Source: Gemmiger sp.
Lineage (GTDB): Bacteria; Bacillota; Clostridia; Oscillospirales; Ruminococcaceae
Assembly: GCA_028710135.1 (NCBI GenBank)
Contig: JAQUSS010000007.1
Coordinates: forward strand, 1-43,453
DNA length: 43,453 nucleotides
Direction: 5' to 3'
Position numbers and translations under genes: made by a program. The notes beneath the pieces were generated by a model, which was not told the DNA's origin, did no database searches, and saw only the letters and a program-made list of their open reading frames with translations. Positions 26,811-37,000 of this stretch are shown one piece after another; the first letter of the stretch is position 1, and every line of letters starts with the position of its first letter.

Positions 26811-28609
26811 AGGTTCTCTCCTTCGTGTGTTGTGTACGGCAACAGCAGGGTAACGCAGGTAAATTCCTCCGCAGCGGAGGAAACACTCAAGCCATACGGC
26901 TCGCCAAACATCATGCGGATACGGTCCTGCACGTTTTTAAGCCCCAGGCCGTTGCCTGCGCCGCCGTCCGGGCAAATTTCGCCCGCAATCTGCTGCTCCA
27001 GCCGCACCACCATGGCGGGGGTCATCCCCTTGCCATGGTCAACTATTTCCAGCTTATAGTCGTTTTCCCCCGGCAGGCCGCGCAGCAAAATTTCGGCATC
27101 GGCATCCATCTCCACCACGCCATGCACCACGGCGTTTTCCACCACCGGCTGCAAGCTCATTTTGGGGATGCTTTGCTCCAGCAGCGCGGGGGGTATCTCC
27201 AGCTTTAGGGTAATCACAAAATCAAAGCGGAGGTTCATCAGCGAGAGGTAGTTTTGGATATTTTCCACCTCCTGCGCCACGGTCACATTTTTGCTGTTCC
27301 ATTTCATGCTGTAGCGCAGCAGCTTGCCCAGGCTGGTTACCGCATCGGCAATCTCATATTTTTCGTCAATTTCGGCCATCATTTTAATGGCTTCCAGCAC
27401 ATTGTAGATAAAATGGGCGTTAATCTGGTTTTGCAGCGCCCGCAGCTCGGCATTTTTGGCCAGCAGCTCCCGGTTCACATTGTCCTGCATCAGTTGGCGG
27501 ATACGGTCTAGCATTTGGTTGATGCCCCCGGCAAAACGGCCAACCTCGCTATCGGCGTTGGGGTCCTCGGGCACAGCGGCCTCCAAATCTCCCTGAGAGA
27601 AATTGCGCACCGCATCAAACGCAAGGTAAAACTGCCGCAGCATCCGCTTGCTAAGGCGGCCCACAAAGGCCAGCAGCAAAATAAACACGAGGGCCAATGC
27701 CAGCAGCACATAGCCGGTGCGGGCAGCGCTGCTCTGCCGCAAATCTGCCAGGGTGGTGAGCTGCAGGTAGCGGCAGCCGATGCTGGTGAGGGGTTGCACG
27801 GTGAGCAAAAACGGTTCGCCATGCAGGCTTACCTGGGCGGTGCCGCCGCTGGGGTTTTGCAGCAGGGTATCGATAGGCTCCGCCAGGGCTTGCAGGGCGT
27901 CATCCTGGTTTTGCCCCACCAGTAGGTTCCCGTTTAAATCGGTCAAAAAGGTGCGGGTGGTGCTGTTCTCGGCAAATAGCTCGGGCAACAGCTCCTCCAT
28001 CCGCATGGCAACCTCCAGCGTGCCCACCTTGCCCTCGGCGGCGGTGTTTATCTCGGTAATCAAGCTCATAATGTGGTGGGTAACCGCGTAGCTGGGGTAC
28101 AGTTGGTCGTCAAAATCCAGCATCCAGGAGCCGGAGGCCACCTCGCTTTCCGCCCAGGGCATCCGCTGCATCCGGCTGGCACTGTACAATAGGGGCAGCA
28201 TCTCGCTCATGGCATCGGTGACCGAATAGACCCGAATCTGATAAAGGTAGGGGTTACTTACCACCACCTTTTCCAGGCTGGCAATATCGTTATCGTAGAA
28301 GGAGAGCAGCGCGGCGGCGGGGATGCTCTCCCCCTTTTTCAGCTTGGCCAAATGGTCGGTCAGGGCCGGGGTGTTCAAAAAAACCTGGGTGCTCAGGTTG
28401 CAAAGCTCGGCGGCTTTTTCCACCTGGATGGAAAGCTGCCCGGCCCGCTGGCGTACCTCCTGCGTGCGGGTATCCACCGCAATACGGTAGACGCTGGAAA
28501 GCATATACCCGCAAAAAGCCAGCATGGGCAGCAACGCAAATAGGCAGATGACCAGCGTCATCTGCCAACTGAAGGGAATCCGGTTCAGCAGCTTTTTAAG
28601 GGGCTTCAT
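26807..28609 (-). CDS. YesM-type sensor histidine kinase
   Basis: N-terminal TM, LLAKNAELRALQNQINAHFIYNVLEAIKMMAEI (HisKA-7TM/YesM His box), GNGLGLKNVQDRIRMMFGEPYGL; start overlaps RR region (ATGA). Confidence 0.93.
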   Translation of the reverse strand: MKPLKKLLNRIPFSWQMTLVICLFALLPMLAFCGYMLSSVYRIAVDTRTQEVRQRAGQLSIQVEKAAELCNLSTQVFLNTPALTDHLAKLKKGESIPAAALLSFYDNDIASLEKVVVSNPYLYQIRVYSVTDAMSEMLPLLYSASRMQRMPWAESEVASGSWMLDFDDQLYPSYAVTHHIMSLITEINTAAEGKVGTLEVAMRMEELLPELFAENSTTRTFLTDLNGNLLVGQNQDDALQALAEPIDTLLQNPSGGTAQVSLHGEPFLLTVQPLTSIGCRYLQLTTLADLRQSSAARTGYVLLALALVFILLLAFVGRLSKRMLRQFYLAFDAVRNFSQGDLEAAVPEDPNADSEVGRFAGGINQMLDRIRQLMQDNVNRELLAKNAELRALQNQINAHFIYNVLEAIKMMAEIDEKYEIADAVTSLGKLLRYSMKWNSKNVTVAQEVENIQNYLSLMNLRFDFVITLKLEIPPALLEQSIPKMSLQPVVENAVVHGVVEMDADAEILLRGLPGENDYKLEIVDHGKGMTPAMVVRLEQQIAGEICPDGGAGNGLGLKNVQDRIRMMFGEPYGLSVSSAAEEFTCVTLLLPYTTHEGENL

Positions 28610-28661
28610 GGCGCGTATCCTTTGTCAAACTTTGGCGGTGGGGCGGGGGCCGGCAGGGGGG

Positions 28662-30266
28662 CTAGCGCATCCCCAATTTCTCTTTGGCGGCCTGCATTTG
28701 CAGGGTGGCGGCGGCTTGCACCTCGGCAAAGCCAAGGGCATCGCGCTGGGCGATAAACCCTGCCAAAATATCGTCAAACGTGGCTTCATCGGGGGCCAAC
28801 AGCAGCTGTGGCAGGGTTTTGCCCCACAGCTTTTGGATGGCGTGCTCGGCGGTTTCGGCGGCGCTGCCGTCGGCCAGCGGCAAATCGTACTGGGCGGTAT
28901 ACACGGTGTAGGGCCAGGCCCACTGCTGCATCTGGCTTAAAGCCGGGTCGTCGTTGCTGCGCCAACGGGCCTGCATGGTGTTATCCTGTAGCATCCAGTA
29001 GGTGTTATCGGCCCCCACCTGGGCCACAAAGGCCGGGTAATCGGTATCGTACAGCTTTTGGGTTTCGGGGGTGAACACGGCCTTGCCGCCCTGCATGGTA
29101 TAATTTTCACCCTCCACGCCAACGCTCGTCAGCTTTTGCCCTTCCTCGCTCATCAAAAAATCCATAAATTGGATGGCCTTGCCCGGGTTGGCGCAATTTT
29201 TGGAGATGAGCGTTACCGTCCACCCCGGCACACCGCCCCCCGGCAGGGTGTAATCGTCCCCGGCTGCATTTTTGGGGCCATCCACCGCGATGTAGGCGCT
29301 GTTGGGGTCGGCCGCATAGCGGGCGCGCTGCGGCTCAATGATATCGGTGCGCTGGTAGAGCATACAGAAATAGCGCCCCTCCAGCATTTTTTCTTCCATC
29401 TGCGCCCGCTGGTCCAAAAAGATGTCATCGGCCAGGTAGCCCTCCTGCCCAAGCTGGCGCAGGGTTTTGAGCCACGTGATATAATCGGGGTCGGTGGTAC
29501 GGTCGTACACCTTGCCGTCCTTTTCATACGGAACCGCGAGGAAATTCATCAAAAACTTATCAAACGAATCGCACCCCTGCTCGGTGAAGGCGTGCGCCCC
29601 GATGGGAATCAGCGGCTTGCCGTTTTCCACCGTGGGGTAGGCGGCAGCCGCCGCCCGCACCGCCGCCGAAAACCCCTCCGGCGTGGTCATATCCGGGCTG
29701 CCGATTGCCTCGTAAATATCCTTGCGCACCAAAAAGGTTTGGTTGGAGGAAAGGCTGACATCCTCGGCATAATCTTGCGGCAGGTAGGAGGAATTGGGGT
29801 AGCAGTAGAAATTGCCGTCACTTTGGGTGTACCAGCGGATGGCAACCTCATCGGCATCGTTATAAAATTGTGGGCAGTAGGCATCGGCCAGCTCGTTGAG
29901 GGCCAGCGCGTAGCCGTTGCTGATGAGGGTTTGGAGCTGTGGCTCCCACCAGCCGATGGTTACCAGGTCGGGCAACGAGCCGGAGGCTATCAGCGCATCC
30001 AGCTTTTCGGTTTCGTTGCCGGTGGGGGTGATAAAATTGATGCTTACCCCGGTTTTTTCGGTGATGGCATCGGATACCGCATTGCCGCCCCACTGGGCCG
30101 AAAACCAGTTGTAATGCACATACCAGCTTAAATTAACCGGCGCGGCATCGGTTACCGCCGCAGACGCCGAAGCGGCGGGTGCAGATTGCATCCCGCCGCA
30201 GGCGCTTAGGCAAAGCAAGGCTGGGCATAGCAGCATACAAATACAGTTGCGGGGTAGCTTTTCCAT
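28662..30266 (-). CDS. Extracellular solute-binding lipoprotein (LplA/YtcQ-like)
   Basis: CMLLCPALLCLSACGGMQSAPAAS lipobox; NLSWYVHYNWFSAQWGG..ITEKTGVSINFITPTGNETEKLDALIASGSLPDLVTIGWW; CANPGKAIQFMDFLMSEEGQ. Confidence 0.88.
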   Translation of the reverse strand: MEKLPRNCICMLLCPALLCLSACGGMQSAPAASASAAVTDAAPVNLSWYVHYNWFSAQWGGNAVSDAITEKTGVSINFITPTGNETEKLDALIASGSLPDLVTIGWWEPQLQTLISNGYALALNELADAYCPQFYNDADEVAIRWYTQSDGNFYCYPNSSYLPQDYAEDVSLSSNQTFLVRKDIYEAIGSPDMTTPEGFSAAVRAAAAAYPTVENGKPLIPIGAHAFTEQGCDSFDKFLMNFLAVPYEKDGKVYDRTTDPDYITWLKTLRQLGQEGYLADDIFLDQRAQMEEKMLEGRYFCMLYQRTDIIEPQRARYAADPNSAYIAVDGPKNAAGDDYTLPGGGVPGWTVTLISKNCANPGKAIQFMDFLMSEEGQKLTSVGVEGENYTMQGGKAVFTPETQKLYDTDYPAFVAQVGADNTYWMLQDNTMQARWRSNDDPALSQMQQWAWPYTVYTAQYDLPLADGSAAETAEHAIQKLWGKTLPQLLLAPDEATFDDILAGFIAQRDALGFAEVQAAATLQMQAAKEKLGMR

Positions 30267-30342
30267 GCCGGGGCCCTCCCTTGCGGTATATTATTTTTTT
30301 GCGGCCGGGTGTGCCGGTTACCGGTTACCGTATATTGGTCTT

Positions 30343-30378
30343 ATTATAGCACAAATCCGCTAAAATTTGTGCTATAAT
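30343..30378. repeat. Perfect 14-bp inverted repeat in the SBP-HK-RR leader
   Basis: ATTATAGCACAAAT-CCGCTAAA-ATTTGTGCTATAAT. Confidence 0.85.
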
Positions 30379-30434
30379 TGCCCATCCCAAGCCGGTTGCT
30401 TGGCATACACCCCATAACAATCCTGAATACGATT

Positions 30435-30463
30435 ATTATAGCACACCCTGCCCGCGCTGTCAT
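30435..30463 (-). promoter_or_regulatory. SigA-type promoter for the SBP-HK-RR operon
   Basis: Minus strand ATGACA (30463-30458), 17 bp, extended -10 TGCTATAAT (TATAAT 30440-30435). The -35 overlaps the stop codon of the permease gene (30462-30460). Confidence 0.65.
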
Positions 30464-31302
30464 TCTTTCACGCTGCCGGCGGAAATACCGCTGATGATGT
30501 AGCGAGAGAGGAAGCAGAACGCAATCATGATGGGCACCACCGAGATGGCGATGACGAGATAGACAGCACCCAAGTTGGTGGTGATATCCCGCACGGCGGA
30601 AAGGCTGGCAACCATGACGGGCAGGGGGAACTTCTCCTGCTTATTGATGAGCAGCATGGGGATAAGGTAGTTGTTCCAGCTGCCGACGAACGCGCCGATG
30701 GCCATGGTGGCAATGCCGGGGGCCATGATGGGCAGCACGATTTTGTGGAAAATCAGCAGCTCGCCCGCGCCGTCAATACGCGGGGCTTCGAGGATGCTTT
30801 TGGGCAGAACGGACAGAATATACTGCCGCAGGAAAAACACCGTAGCCGGGCTGGCGATGCTGGGCAGGATAAGCGGCAGGTAGCTGTTGATGAGCCCCAG
30901 CGAGGTGCAGAGGTTGTAGAAGCCGAGCATACTCAGCTGTGCGGGAATCATCATAAACACCAGCATGATGGTGAAAATCATCTTGTTGCCCTTGAACTTA
31001 TAGAAGGCCAGCGCGTAGGCGGTCAGGGCCGAAAAGTAGCTGACCAGCGCGGTGTTGCACACCGCCAAGAACAAGCTGTTGAGGAAGCCGCGGGGCAAAT
31101 CCAGGAAGGACATGACGGTGTTCCAGTTGGAGGCCAGCGCCGTGCCGGGCATAAAGCTGAAGCCCTTCATAATCTCGGTGCCGGTGCGGGTGGCGTTGAT
31201 GATCATGAGCAGGAACGGGATGAAGCAGAGCACAGCCAGCAGAATCAGAAAGAGGTAGAGCAGCGCCTTGACAAGGTTGGTCTGCGTTTTTTGTACAGTC
31301 AT
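30460..31302 (-). CDS. Carbohydrate ABC transporter permease (MalG-like, CUT1)
   Basis: LLYLFLILLAVLCFIPFLLMIINATRTGTEIMKGFSFMPG..SILEAPRIDGAGELLIFHKIVLPIMAPGIATMAIGAFVGSWNNYLIPMLLI (EAA loop). Confidence 0.93.
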   Translation of the reverse strand: MTVQKTQTNLVKALLYLFLILLAVLCFIPFLLMIINATRTGTEIMKGFSFMPGTALASNWNTVMSFLDLPRGFLNSLFLAVCNTALVSYFSALTAYALAFYKFKGNKMIFTIMLVFMMIPAQLSMLGFYNLCTSLGLINSYLPLILPSIASPATVFFLRQYILSVLPKSILEAPRIDGAGELLIFHKIVLPIMAPGIATMAIGAFVGSWNNYLIPMLLINKQEKFPLPVMVASLSAVRDITTNLGAVYLVIAISVVPIMIAFCFLSRYIISGISAGSVKE

Positions 31303-31305
31303 GGT

Positions 31306-32238
31306 TTAGTCCTCCTTCTCGTTCATGAGCTTGAAGGCGATGGCACTGAAGATGGCGATGATAAAGAACAGCACAAACGCCATCGCCGCCGCGTACCCCA
31401 TCTGGTTTTTGGAGAACGCCATATCAAACAGGTAGAACACCGCGGTAAACAAGCTGCGCCCGGGCGTGCCCTTGGTGCCGGAAATCAGGTACGGGATATC
31501 GAAGAGCTGCAAGCCGCCAATCAGGCTGGTAACCGCCACATACAGCATGATGGGCCGGAGCAACGGCATGGTGATGCGGGCAAAAATGGTCCAGCGGCCT
31601 GCACCGTCGATGGTGGCGGCCTCAAAATAATCGTGGTTGATGCCCTGCACACCGGCCATCAGCATAATAAAGCTGTTGCCGAACCACATCCACGCGCCCA
31701 CGATGCCGACGACGGCCTGGGCCGTCATGGGTTGGTTCAAAAAGTCTACCGGGGCGGCCACCACGTGCATTTTCATCAGGAGCTGGTTGATGGTGCCGTA
31801 CTGCCAGTCGAGCAGCGTTTTGAAGAGGAAGGCCACGCTGGTGGCGGCAATCAGGTTGGGCAGATAGAAGAGAGCGCGGAAGAGGCTCAGGCCCTTCATC
31901 CGGTACTTCATATCGTTGAAGATGATGGTCAGCAGCAGGGCCAGGCCGAGCTGTAGCACAATGTTCAGCCCCCACATTTTGAGGGTGTTGACGAAGGCAT
32001 CCCAGAATAGGGGGTCCTTCATGACGCGGGCGTAGTTATCAAGGCCGATAAAGGTTTCTTTGCCAAAGCCCTTGTAGCTCAAAAAGCTCATCTGGAAGGT
32101 GCGCAGCACCGGGTAGAGGCTGAACACCAGAAAGGTCAGGACAAAGGGGATGCAGAACAGCAGCCCAAAACGGTTTACGTCATTGGGGGCACGTTTTTTT
32201 GCCTTGGCTTCCTGCTTGGCGGCGGGTGATTGTGTCAT
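31306..32238 (-). CDS. Carbohydrate ABC transporter permease (MalF-like, CUT1)
   Basis: FGLLFCIPFVLTFLVFSLYPVLRTFQMSFLSYKGFG..YFEAATIDGAGRWTIFARITMPLLRPIMLYVAVTSLIGGLQLFDIPYLI (EAA loop). Confidence 0.93.
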   Translation of the reverse strand: MTQSPAAKQEAKAKKRAPNDVNRFGLLFCIPFVLTFLVFSLYPVLRTFQMSFLSYKGFGKETFIGLDNYARVMKDPLFWDAFVNTLKMWGLNIVLQLGLALLLTIIFNDMKYRMKGLSLFRALFYLPNLIAATSVAFLFKTLLDWQYGTINQLLMKMHVVAAPVDFLNQPMTAQAVVGIVGAWMWFGNSFIMLMAGVQGINHDYFEAATIDGAGRWTIFARITMPLLRPIMLYVAVTSLIGGLQLFDIPYLISGTKGTPGRSLFTAVFYLFDMAFSKNQMGYAAAMAFVLFFIIAIFSAIAFKLMNEKED

Positions 32239-32269
32239 GGCGGAGTCACACCTTTCTACGTATCACGCA

Positions 32270-32305
32270 CAAGGCGGAGCGGCTTTTGCAGGCCGCTCCG
32301 CCTTG
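32270..32305. repeat. Stem-loop between SBP and permease genes
   Basis: CAAGGCGGAGCGGC-TTTTGCAG-GCCGCTCCGCCTTG, 14-bp perfect arms. Confidence 0.8.
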
Positions 32306-32350
32306 CCGCGGGTCATTCGGTTCTTTTATCTTTTATACTGTCATGAAAAA

Positions 32351-33739
32351 TTAGGCTTCGGGAACCGTCAGCTCCGGGTAGGTTGCCTTGACCGTTTCAT
32401 AGAAGGTCTTCATGGCATCCTCTTTGGTGGCCTGGCCCTTTTGTACGCTGACAATGGCGGCACCGTAGGCATCCTTGATGGCATCGTCGTAGCCGGTGAT
32501 CAGGCTGTAGTCAATCTTGTCGGCCTCGGCAGAGTAGAAGGCGTAGGTTTTCTGGTTGCCGAAGGAAGCATTCTCGTAGTCCTTGTTGGCATCCAGCACG
32601 CTCTTCATCGAAACAACGTCGCCCTCGCTGGCTTCCAGCCACCACTGGCTGGTTTCCTCGTTCAGGGTGCAGAACTTGATGAAGTCAACGGCGGTTTCTT
32701 TGTGCTTGCTGTACTCGTTGACGGCAAGGAAGGTGCCGCCGCCGAAGAAGCTGGTTACGCCCGAGCAAACGCCGAATTTGCCTTTGTTGTCGCCCGCGTT
32801 ATCACGCACGATCAAAGCGCCCCAAGAAGGCATAACGTAGGAGAAGACCTGGGTGGTGGCAGCGCCGGAGGCAACCTGCTCTTTCAGGCTATCGGCATCC
32901 ATGCTCCAAACATCGTCGTCCGCGCCGATGATGGGCAGTGCGCCGGCCATCGAGTTGTACCAAGGTGCGCTCCACTCAAGGCAGTTGGCAACTTCGCCGT
33001 TCTGGTAAATTTTCACAGCGGTGTCAAAGTAGGCTTTGCGGGCATCATCGATGATGACCTCGCCATCCTTAACCCAGGGGTTGGTGCTGGTGGAGAACCA
33101 GCGCAGAGAGCCGGTATCACCGAAGATGGAGTAGCCCTTGGCCTTCAGCTCATCGGCGGTTTTGGCAATCTCGTCAAAGGAGGCAAATTTCTTGCCGATT
33201 TCATCGGGGTCATCGGTGCCGAACACTTCGGTCGCCAGATCGCGGCGGTAGATGACGGAACCGGGGGTGGCCTGGTAGCTCAAGGAGCGAAGCACGCCAT
33301 CGGTATCGGTACCGGCCTGCACCACGTAGGGAACAAGCTTCTCGTTGGCTTCGTCGGCCAGCTCGCTCAAATCGGCGCAGAAGCCAGCCTCATAGAAGTT
33401 GGGCATCATCTGGGGCTCACCGACGAAAACATCCACGTCGGTGGTTTTGCCGCCCAGCGAAGGGGTGACCTTGGAAACGTAATCGGCGGAGTCATACACA
33501 ACGACATCGACCTTGGTGCCGGTTTTCGCGGTGTACTGCTCGGCAAACTGCTTCAAGTCGTTGGAGAGGGTCCACACCGTGATGGCATCGCCCGCCGGGG
33601 CTGCCTCGCTGGTAGCGGTGGCGGCATCTGCCGGGGCGGCGCTGCTGGCCGTGCTGCTGGCGGTGCTACCGCAACCCACCATCGAAAATGCCATGGCAGC
33701 GGCCATGCTGCCTGCCAAAATTTTGTTTGCTGTTTTCAT
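32351..33739 (-). CDS. Sugar ABC transporter substrate-binding lipoprotein (CUT1)
   Basis: MKTANKILAGSMAAAMAFSMVGCGSTASSTASSAAP lipobox; DAITVWTLSNDLKQFAEQYTAKTGTKVDVVVYDSADYVSKV. Confidence 0.92.
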   Translation of the reverse strand: MKTANKILAGSMAAAMAFSMVGCGSTASSTASSAAPADAATATSEAAPAGDAITVWTLSNDLKQFAEQYTAKTGTKVDVVVYDSADYVSKVTPSLGGKTTDVDVFVGEPQMMPNFYEAGFCADLSELADEANEKLVPYVVQAGTDTDGVLRSLSYQATPGSVIYRRDLATEVFGTDDPDEIGKKFASFDEIAKTADELKAKGYSIFGDTGSLRWFSTSTNPWVKDGEVIIDDARKAYFDTAVKIYQNGEVANCLEWSAPWYNSMAGALPIIGADDDVWSMDADSLKEQVASGAATTQVFSYVMPSWGALIVRDNAGDNKGKFGVCSGVTSFFGGGTFLAVNEYSKHKETAVDFIKFCTLNEETSQWWLEASEGDVVSMKSVLDANKDYENASFGNQKTYAFYSAEADKIDYSLITGYDDAIKDAYGAAIVSVQKGQATKEDAMKTFYETVKATYPELTVPEA

Positions 33740-33857
33740 TGTTTACTCCTTCTTTTCTTGAAATTCAGGTTTGTGCCGGGGTGCTGTGTTCTCTGTGCTT
33801 TTAGTGTACCGCAATACCGGGGCGGAAAAAATGGCCCGCATTTTTCTTAGGTGTCAA

Positions 33858-33896
33858 AATTTTAGCCCCACCATCCAGAATGGCGGGGCTAAAATT
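33858..33896 (-). terminator. Hairpin terminator downstream of the GH94 pair
   Basis: AATTTTAGCCCCACCAT-CCAGA-ATGGCGGGGCTAAAATT, one mismatch, T-rich on the minus-strand exit. Confidence 0.65.
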
Positions 33897-34055
33897 GTGC
33901 AATTTGTACAAGGGCTAGGGGGCGGGTGGCGGTAAAAATGGCCCGGCTGGCAAGCGCCGCCGCCAATTTTGGCCGCTGCGCCGCCGAAATACGCCACCAA
34001 CCCGCCTAGCTGCGCGGCCGGGGCCGGGGTCGGCGTTTTGCGGGGGGTGGGGAAA

Positions 34056-37000
34056 TTACTCGGCCGGTGTTAGCTCCAGCGCCATGGCGGCCACCTGGCC
34101 GCCGCGCACCGCGCGGGCGGCGGCATCGGGCAGGGCGGGGCCACTGTAGCTGCCGGTGGTGCCATCCTGCATGGTCAGCAGCCAAGCGGATGGCTGCCAG
34201 CGCCCTGCGGTGGTGCCGTTAAAATGGTACTGCACCGGGATGCGCCCCAAGAAGGTTGCCTCCACCTTGCCATCGGCAGGCAGCAGGCGGGCGGGCAGGT
34301 GGGGGCAAAAGCTTAAAGCCAGCCCCGTGGCATTTTTGGTGAAGGGGGTGGGGCCAAACAGCATCCACTGCCACATCTGCAAAAATTCGGCGGTTGAGCC
34401 CGAAAGCCGGGCCACAAAGCCGCGCCCGTGCAGCCCCACATCGGGGTTGGCGCTGCTTGCCAAGAAGGATACATTCTCAAGCGGGCTGCGGCCATAGGTA
34501 TCCGGGTTCAAAAACGGCACGGCTGCGGCGCAGAAGGCCTCGTCAAACTGGGGGTAAAGGCCGCTTTTCAGCAGCTCCAAAATGTATTTGTATTCCATGT
34601 GCAGCCAGATGGATTCGTTTTCCAGCCAGCCACGGGTGAAGGCGCGGGCGCGCCCTGCCTCAAAGGTGAGCGGGGTCATATCCTCGTTGACCTTATACAT
34701 GGCCAGCTTGGTATCGTACAGCGCACTTTCCTTCACGGCGGCGGCCTGGGCCGCTTTTTGGGCGGCGGGCGCGGCCAGCTTCAGGCAGCGGGTCGGCCCC
34801 TCCAAAAACAGCGGCATGGTAACGGGGGTAAAGCGCCCCGGCATCAGCCCGCCATCCCGCGGCTGCACATCCTCGGCCACAAAGTAGAAGTAGGCGGGGC
34901 AGATGCCGCCGTTCAGGGCCGTGGCGCGCGCAATACCGGCGCGCACGGCCCCCTCAAACCCGCGCAGGGCCGCGGCAACCTCGGCGGCAGGCAGGGCGGT
35001 GGTATCGCCCGCCACGCCATCGGCGGTGGCGGTGCGGTAGCCCTCCTTAAGGATGTTGGCCGCATCCCAGCGGGCGTAGGCATCCGCCTGGGCATCGCCC
35101 CCCAGCGCCGCTAGGGCGCGCAGCAGGGCGGCGGTTTCACTGTAAAGCACAATTTCCTCGCCCGCTGCGTCCTGCTCCAGGGCGGTGGCGGTAAACGCAA
35201 GCAGGCGGGCCAGCTCGCAGCTTTCGGTCACAGCCGAGCCAAACAGCCCCGGCAGGCCGTTTAAAGCATCGTACCAGCCGGGCTTGCCGCCCTCCATCTC
35301 CACACCCATGCCCGCTGGGTCCAGCGTGGCATACTTGATGGCGCACAGCAGCACCAGCTTTTCCATCAGGGTGCTTTGTGCCACCGGGCCGGTGCCGTGG
35401 CCGGTGTGCATCCACTTGTTTTTGCTGGCAGCCTTGCGCTGGGTATCCAAAAACGCATACTGGCGCAGGCCGTTTTTGGTGTTGCGGTACCGCTGGGTGC
35501 GGGGCAGCACCAGGGCGCGGGTTTCGTACCAAAGGTAGGTTTTATCCTCCAGCAGCAGGGCGTGTTTGTTTTCGGGGTAAACAGCCAGGTAGCTTTCCAT
35601 CAAATCGAGGCTATAGGTCCAGTGGTCGCTCCAGTAGCCTTCGGTAAAGACGGCGTTCGGCTCGCTTTTGGCGGTGGCAAGCACCATGCCGGTAAAGCGG
35701 GCGGCATCCATCCCCTGCACAAACTGCCAGTTTTCGGCCGCCATGGCCAGCTGGCCGGGGGTAAACTCGGCGTTCAGCAGTGCCTCGGCTTCGGGGCGGC
35801 TTTGGGGGGCAAGGGCCGCCAGGGCCGCGCCCGGGTCGCCCGCGTGGTAGGTCATCGGTTCAATCACCAGCGGGTTGTAGCCATCGCTTTGGAGCAAATC
35901 AAAAAACAGATGGACGTTATCGGTGCCAACCCGTGGCTCAAACAATACGTCGCAGCGGCGGTTTTGTGCCACATCGCGGAAGTTGCCGTTGCCCTGGGAG
36001 TAATATTCGGGCGCCATGCGGAAATAGTTGTACTCCCGCTCGGGGTCGCCATGCTTGCGGCTGTACAGGTAAAATACGTTGCGGTTTTTGCCGTCCTCGC
36101 TCTCAAACACGGTCGGCACACCGCCGCGCAGCAAATTGTCCAGGTAATCTTGGCGGCAGTAGGCATCAAACACCGGGTCCGCCGTTTTGGTGGCCACGGC
36201 GGCGGTCAGCGCATCGGTCAGGGCGTTGGCCTGGGCGCGCTTTTTGGCAAACCAATCCGCACCGCCCACCGTGGCCGCAAAGGCGTGGAATTTTTCTTTA
36301 TTTTCGGCCTGGCCGTACAGGGCAAACTGGCAGGTGCTCTCGCCCGTTTGCAGGGTGACGGTTTGGCCCGAGAAGGCGCAGGGGAACAAATTGGAGGCCA
36401 CCTGCTTTGCCCCCAGCAGCGTTTGCAGCGGGGTTTGGGCAAAGCCCACCGGGGTTTGCAGGGCGGTATCGTAGCCAAAAATTTTCTCGGGCTGCACAAT
36501 CATCGGCAGCGCGCTGCCCGCCGCATCCAGGCAAAGGGCAAAGTTGCCCCCCTCCACCATGGTTACCACGGCGCTATCGGCCATGCTGGCGCGCACACGG
36601 TAGTAGGCAGCGCCCTGGGCATAGTCCTCGGCCTGCATCCAGGCCGTGGCAAGCTGGGTCATATTTTTTAGGGAATCCTGGTCAACTCCGTAGGGCACCA
36701 GGGCGGGCATACCATCCAAAATTTCAAGCTCTGCCGGGGCGGCCAGGTTGGTTACCCGCAGCACCCGGGCCAGCGCCCCCACCGGGGCACCGGGCAGCAC
36801 AAAATACAGGGCGGAAACCGAAATTTCCTCGTTTTTCCAGGTGATTTCCAGCTCGTTTGCGCCGATGCAAATGGTGCCGCAGCCATCGGCAAACGGCTCC
36901 GTAAGCTTGCCGCCGCGCTTGATAAAGGTGCGGAAGCCGGTTTGCCCCACCGTTTGGTAGGCAACATGGGCCGGCGAAAATTCCATGATGGAATGGTCTT

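Noticed and set aside
29058-30131. 357-aa + strand ORF opposite SBP2
   Set aside because: Antisense shadow of a lipoprotein with lipobox and SBP motifs; no RBS-supported start.
30745-31956. 403-aa + strand ORF rich in H/Q/E
   Set aside because: Antisense to the two permeases; composition is typical of reversed membrane-protein codons.
32150-33850. 566-aa + strand ORF
   Set aside because: Fully antisense to SBP1 (and its flanks); composition is a mirror of GC-rich codons, with no recognisable family.
35376-36671. 431-aa + strand ORF inside the large GH94-like gene
   Set aside because: Antisense to a 1041-aa coding frame with consistent motifs.
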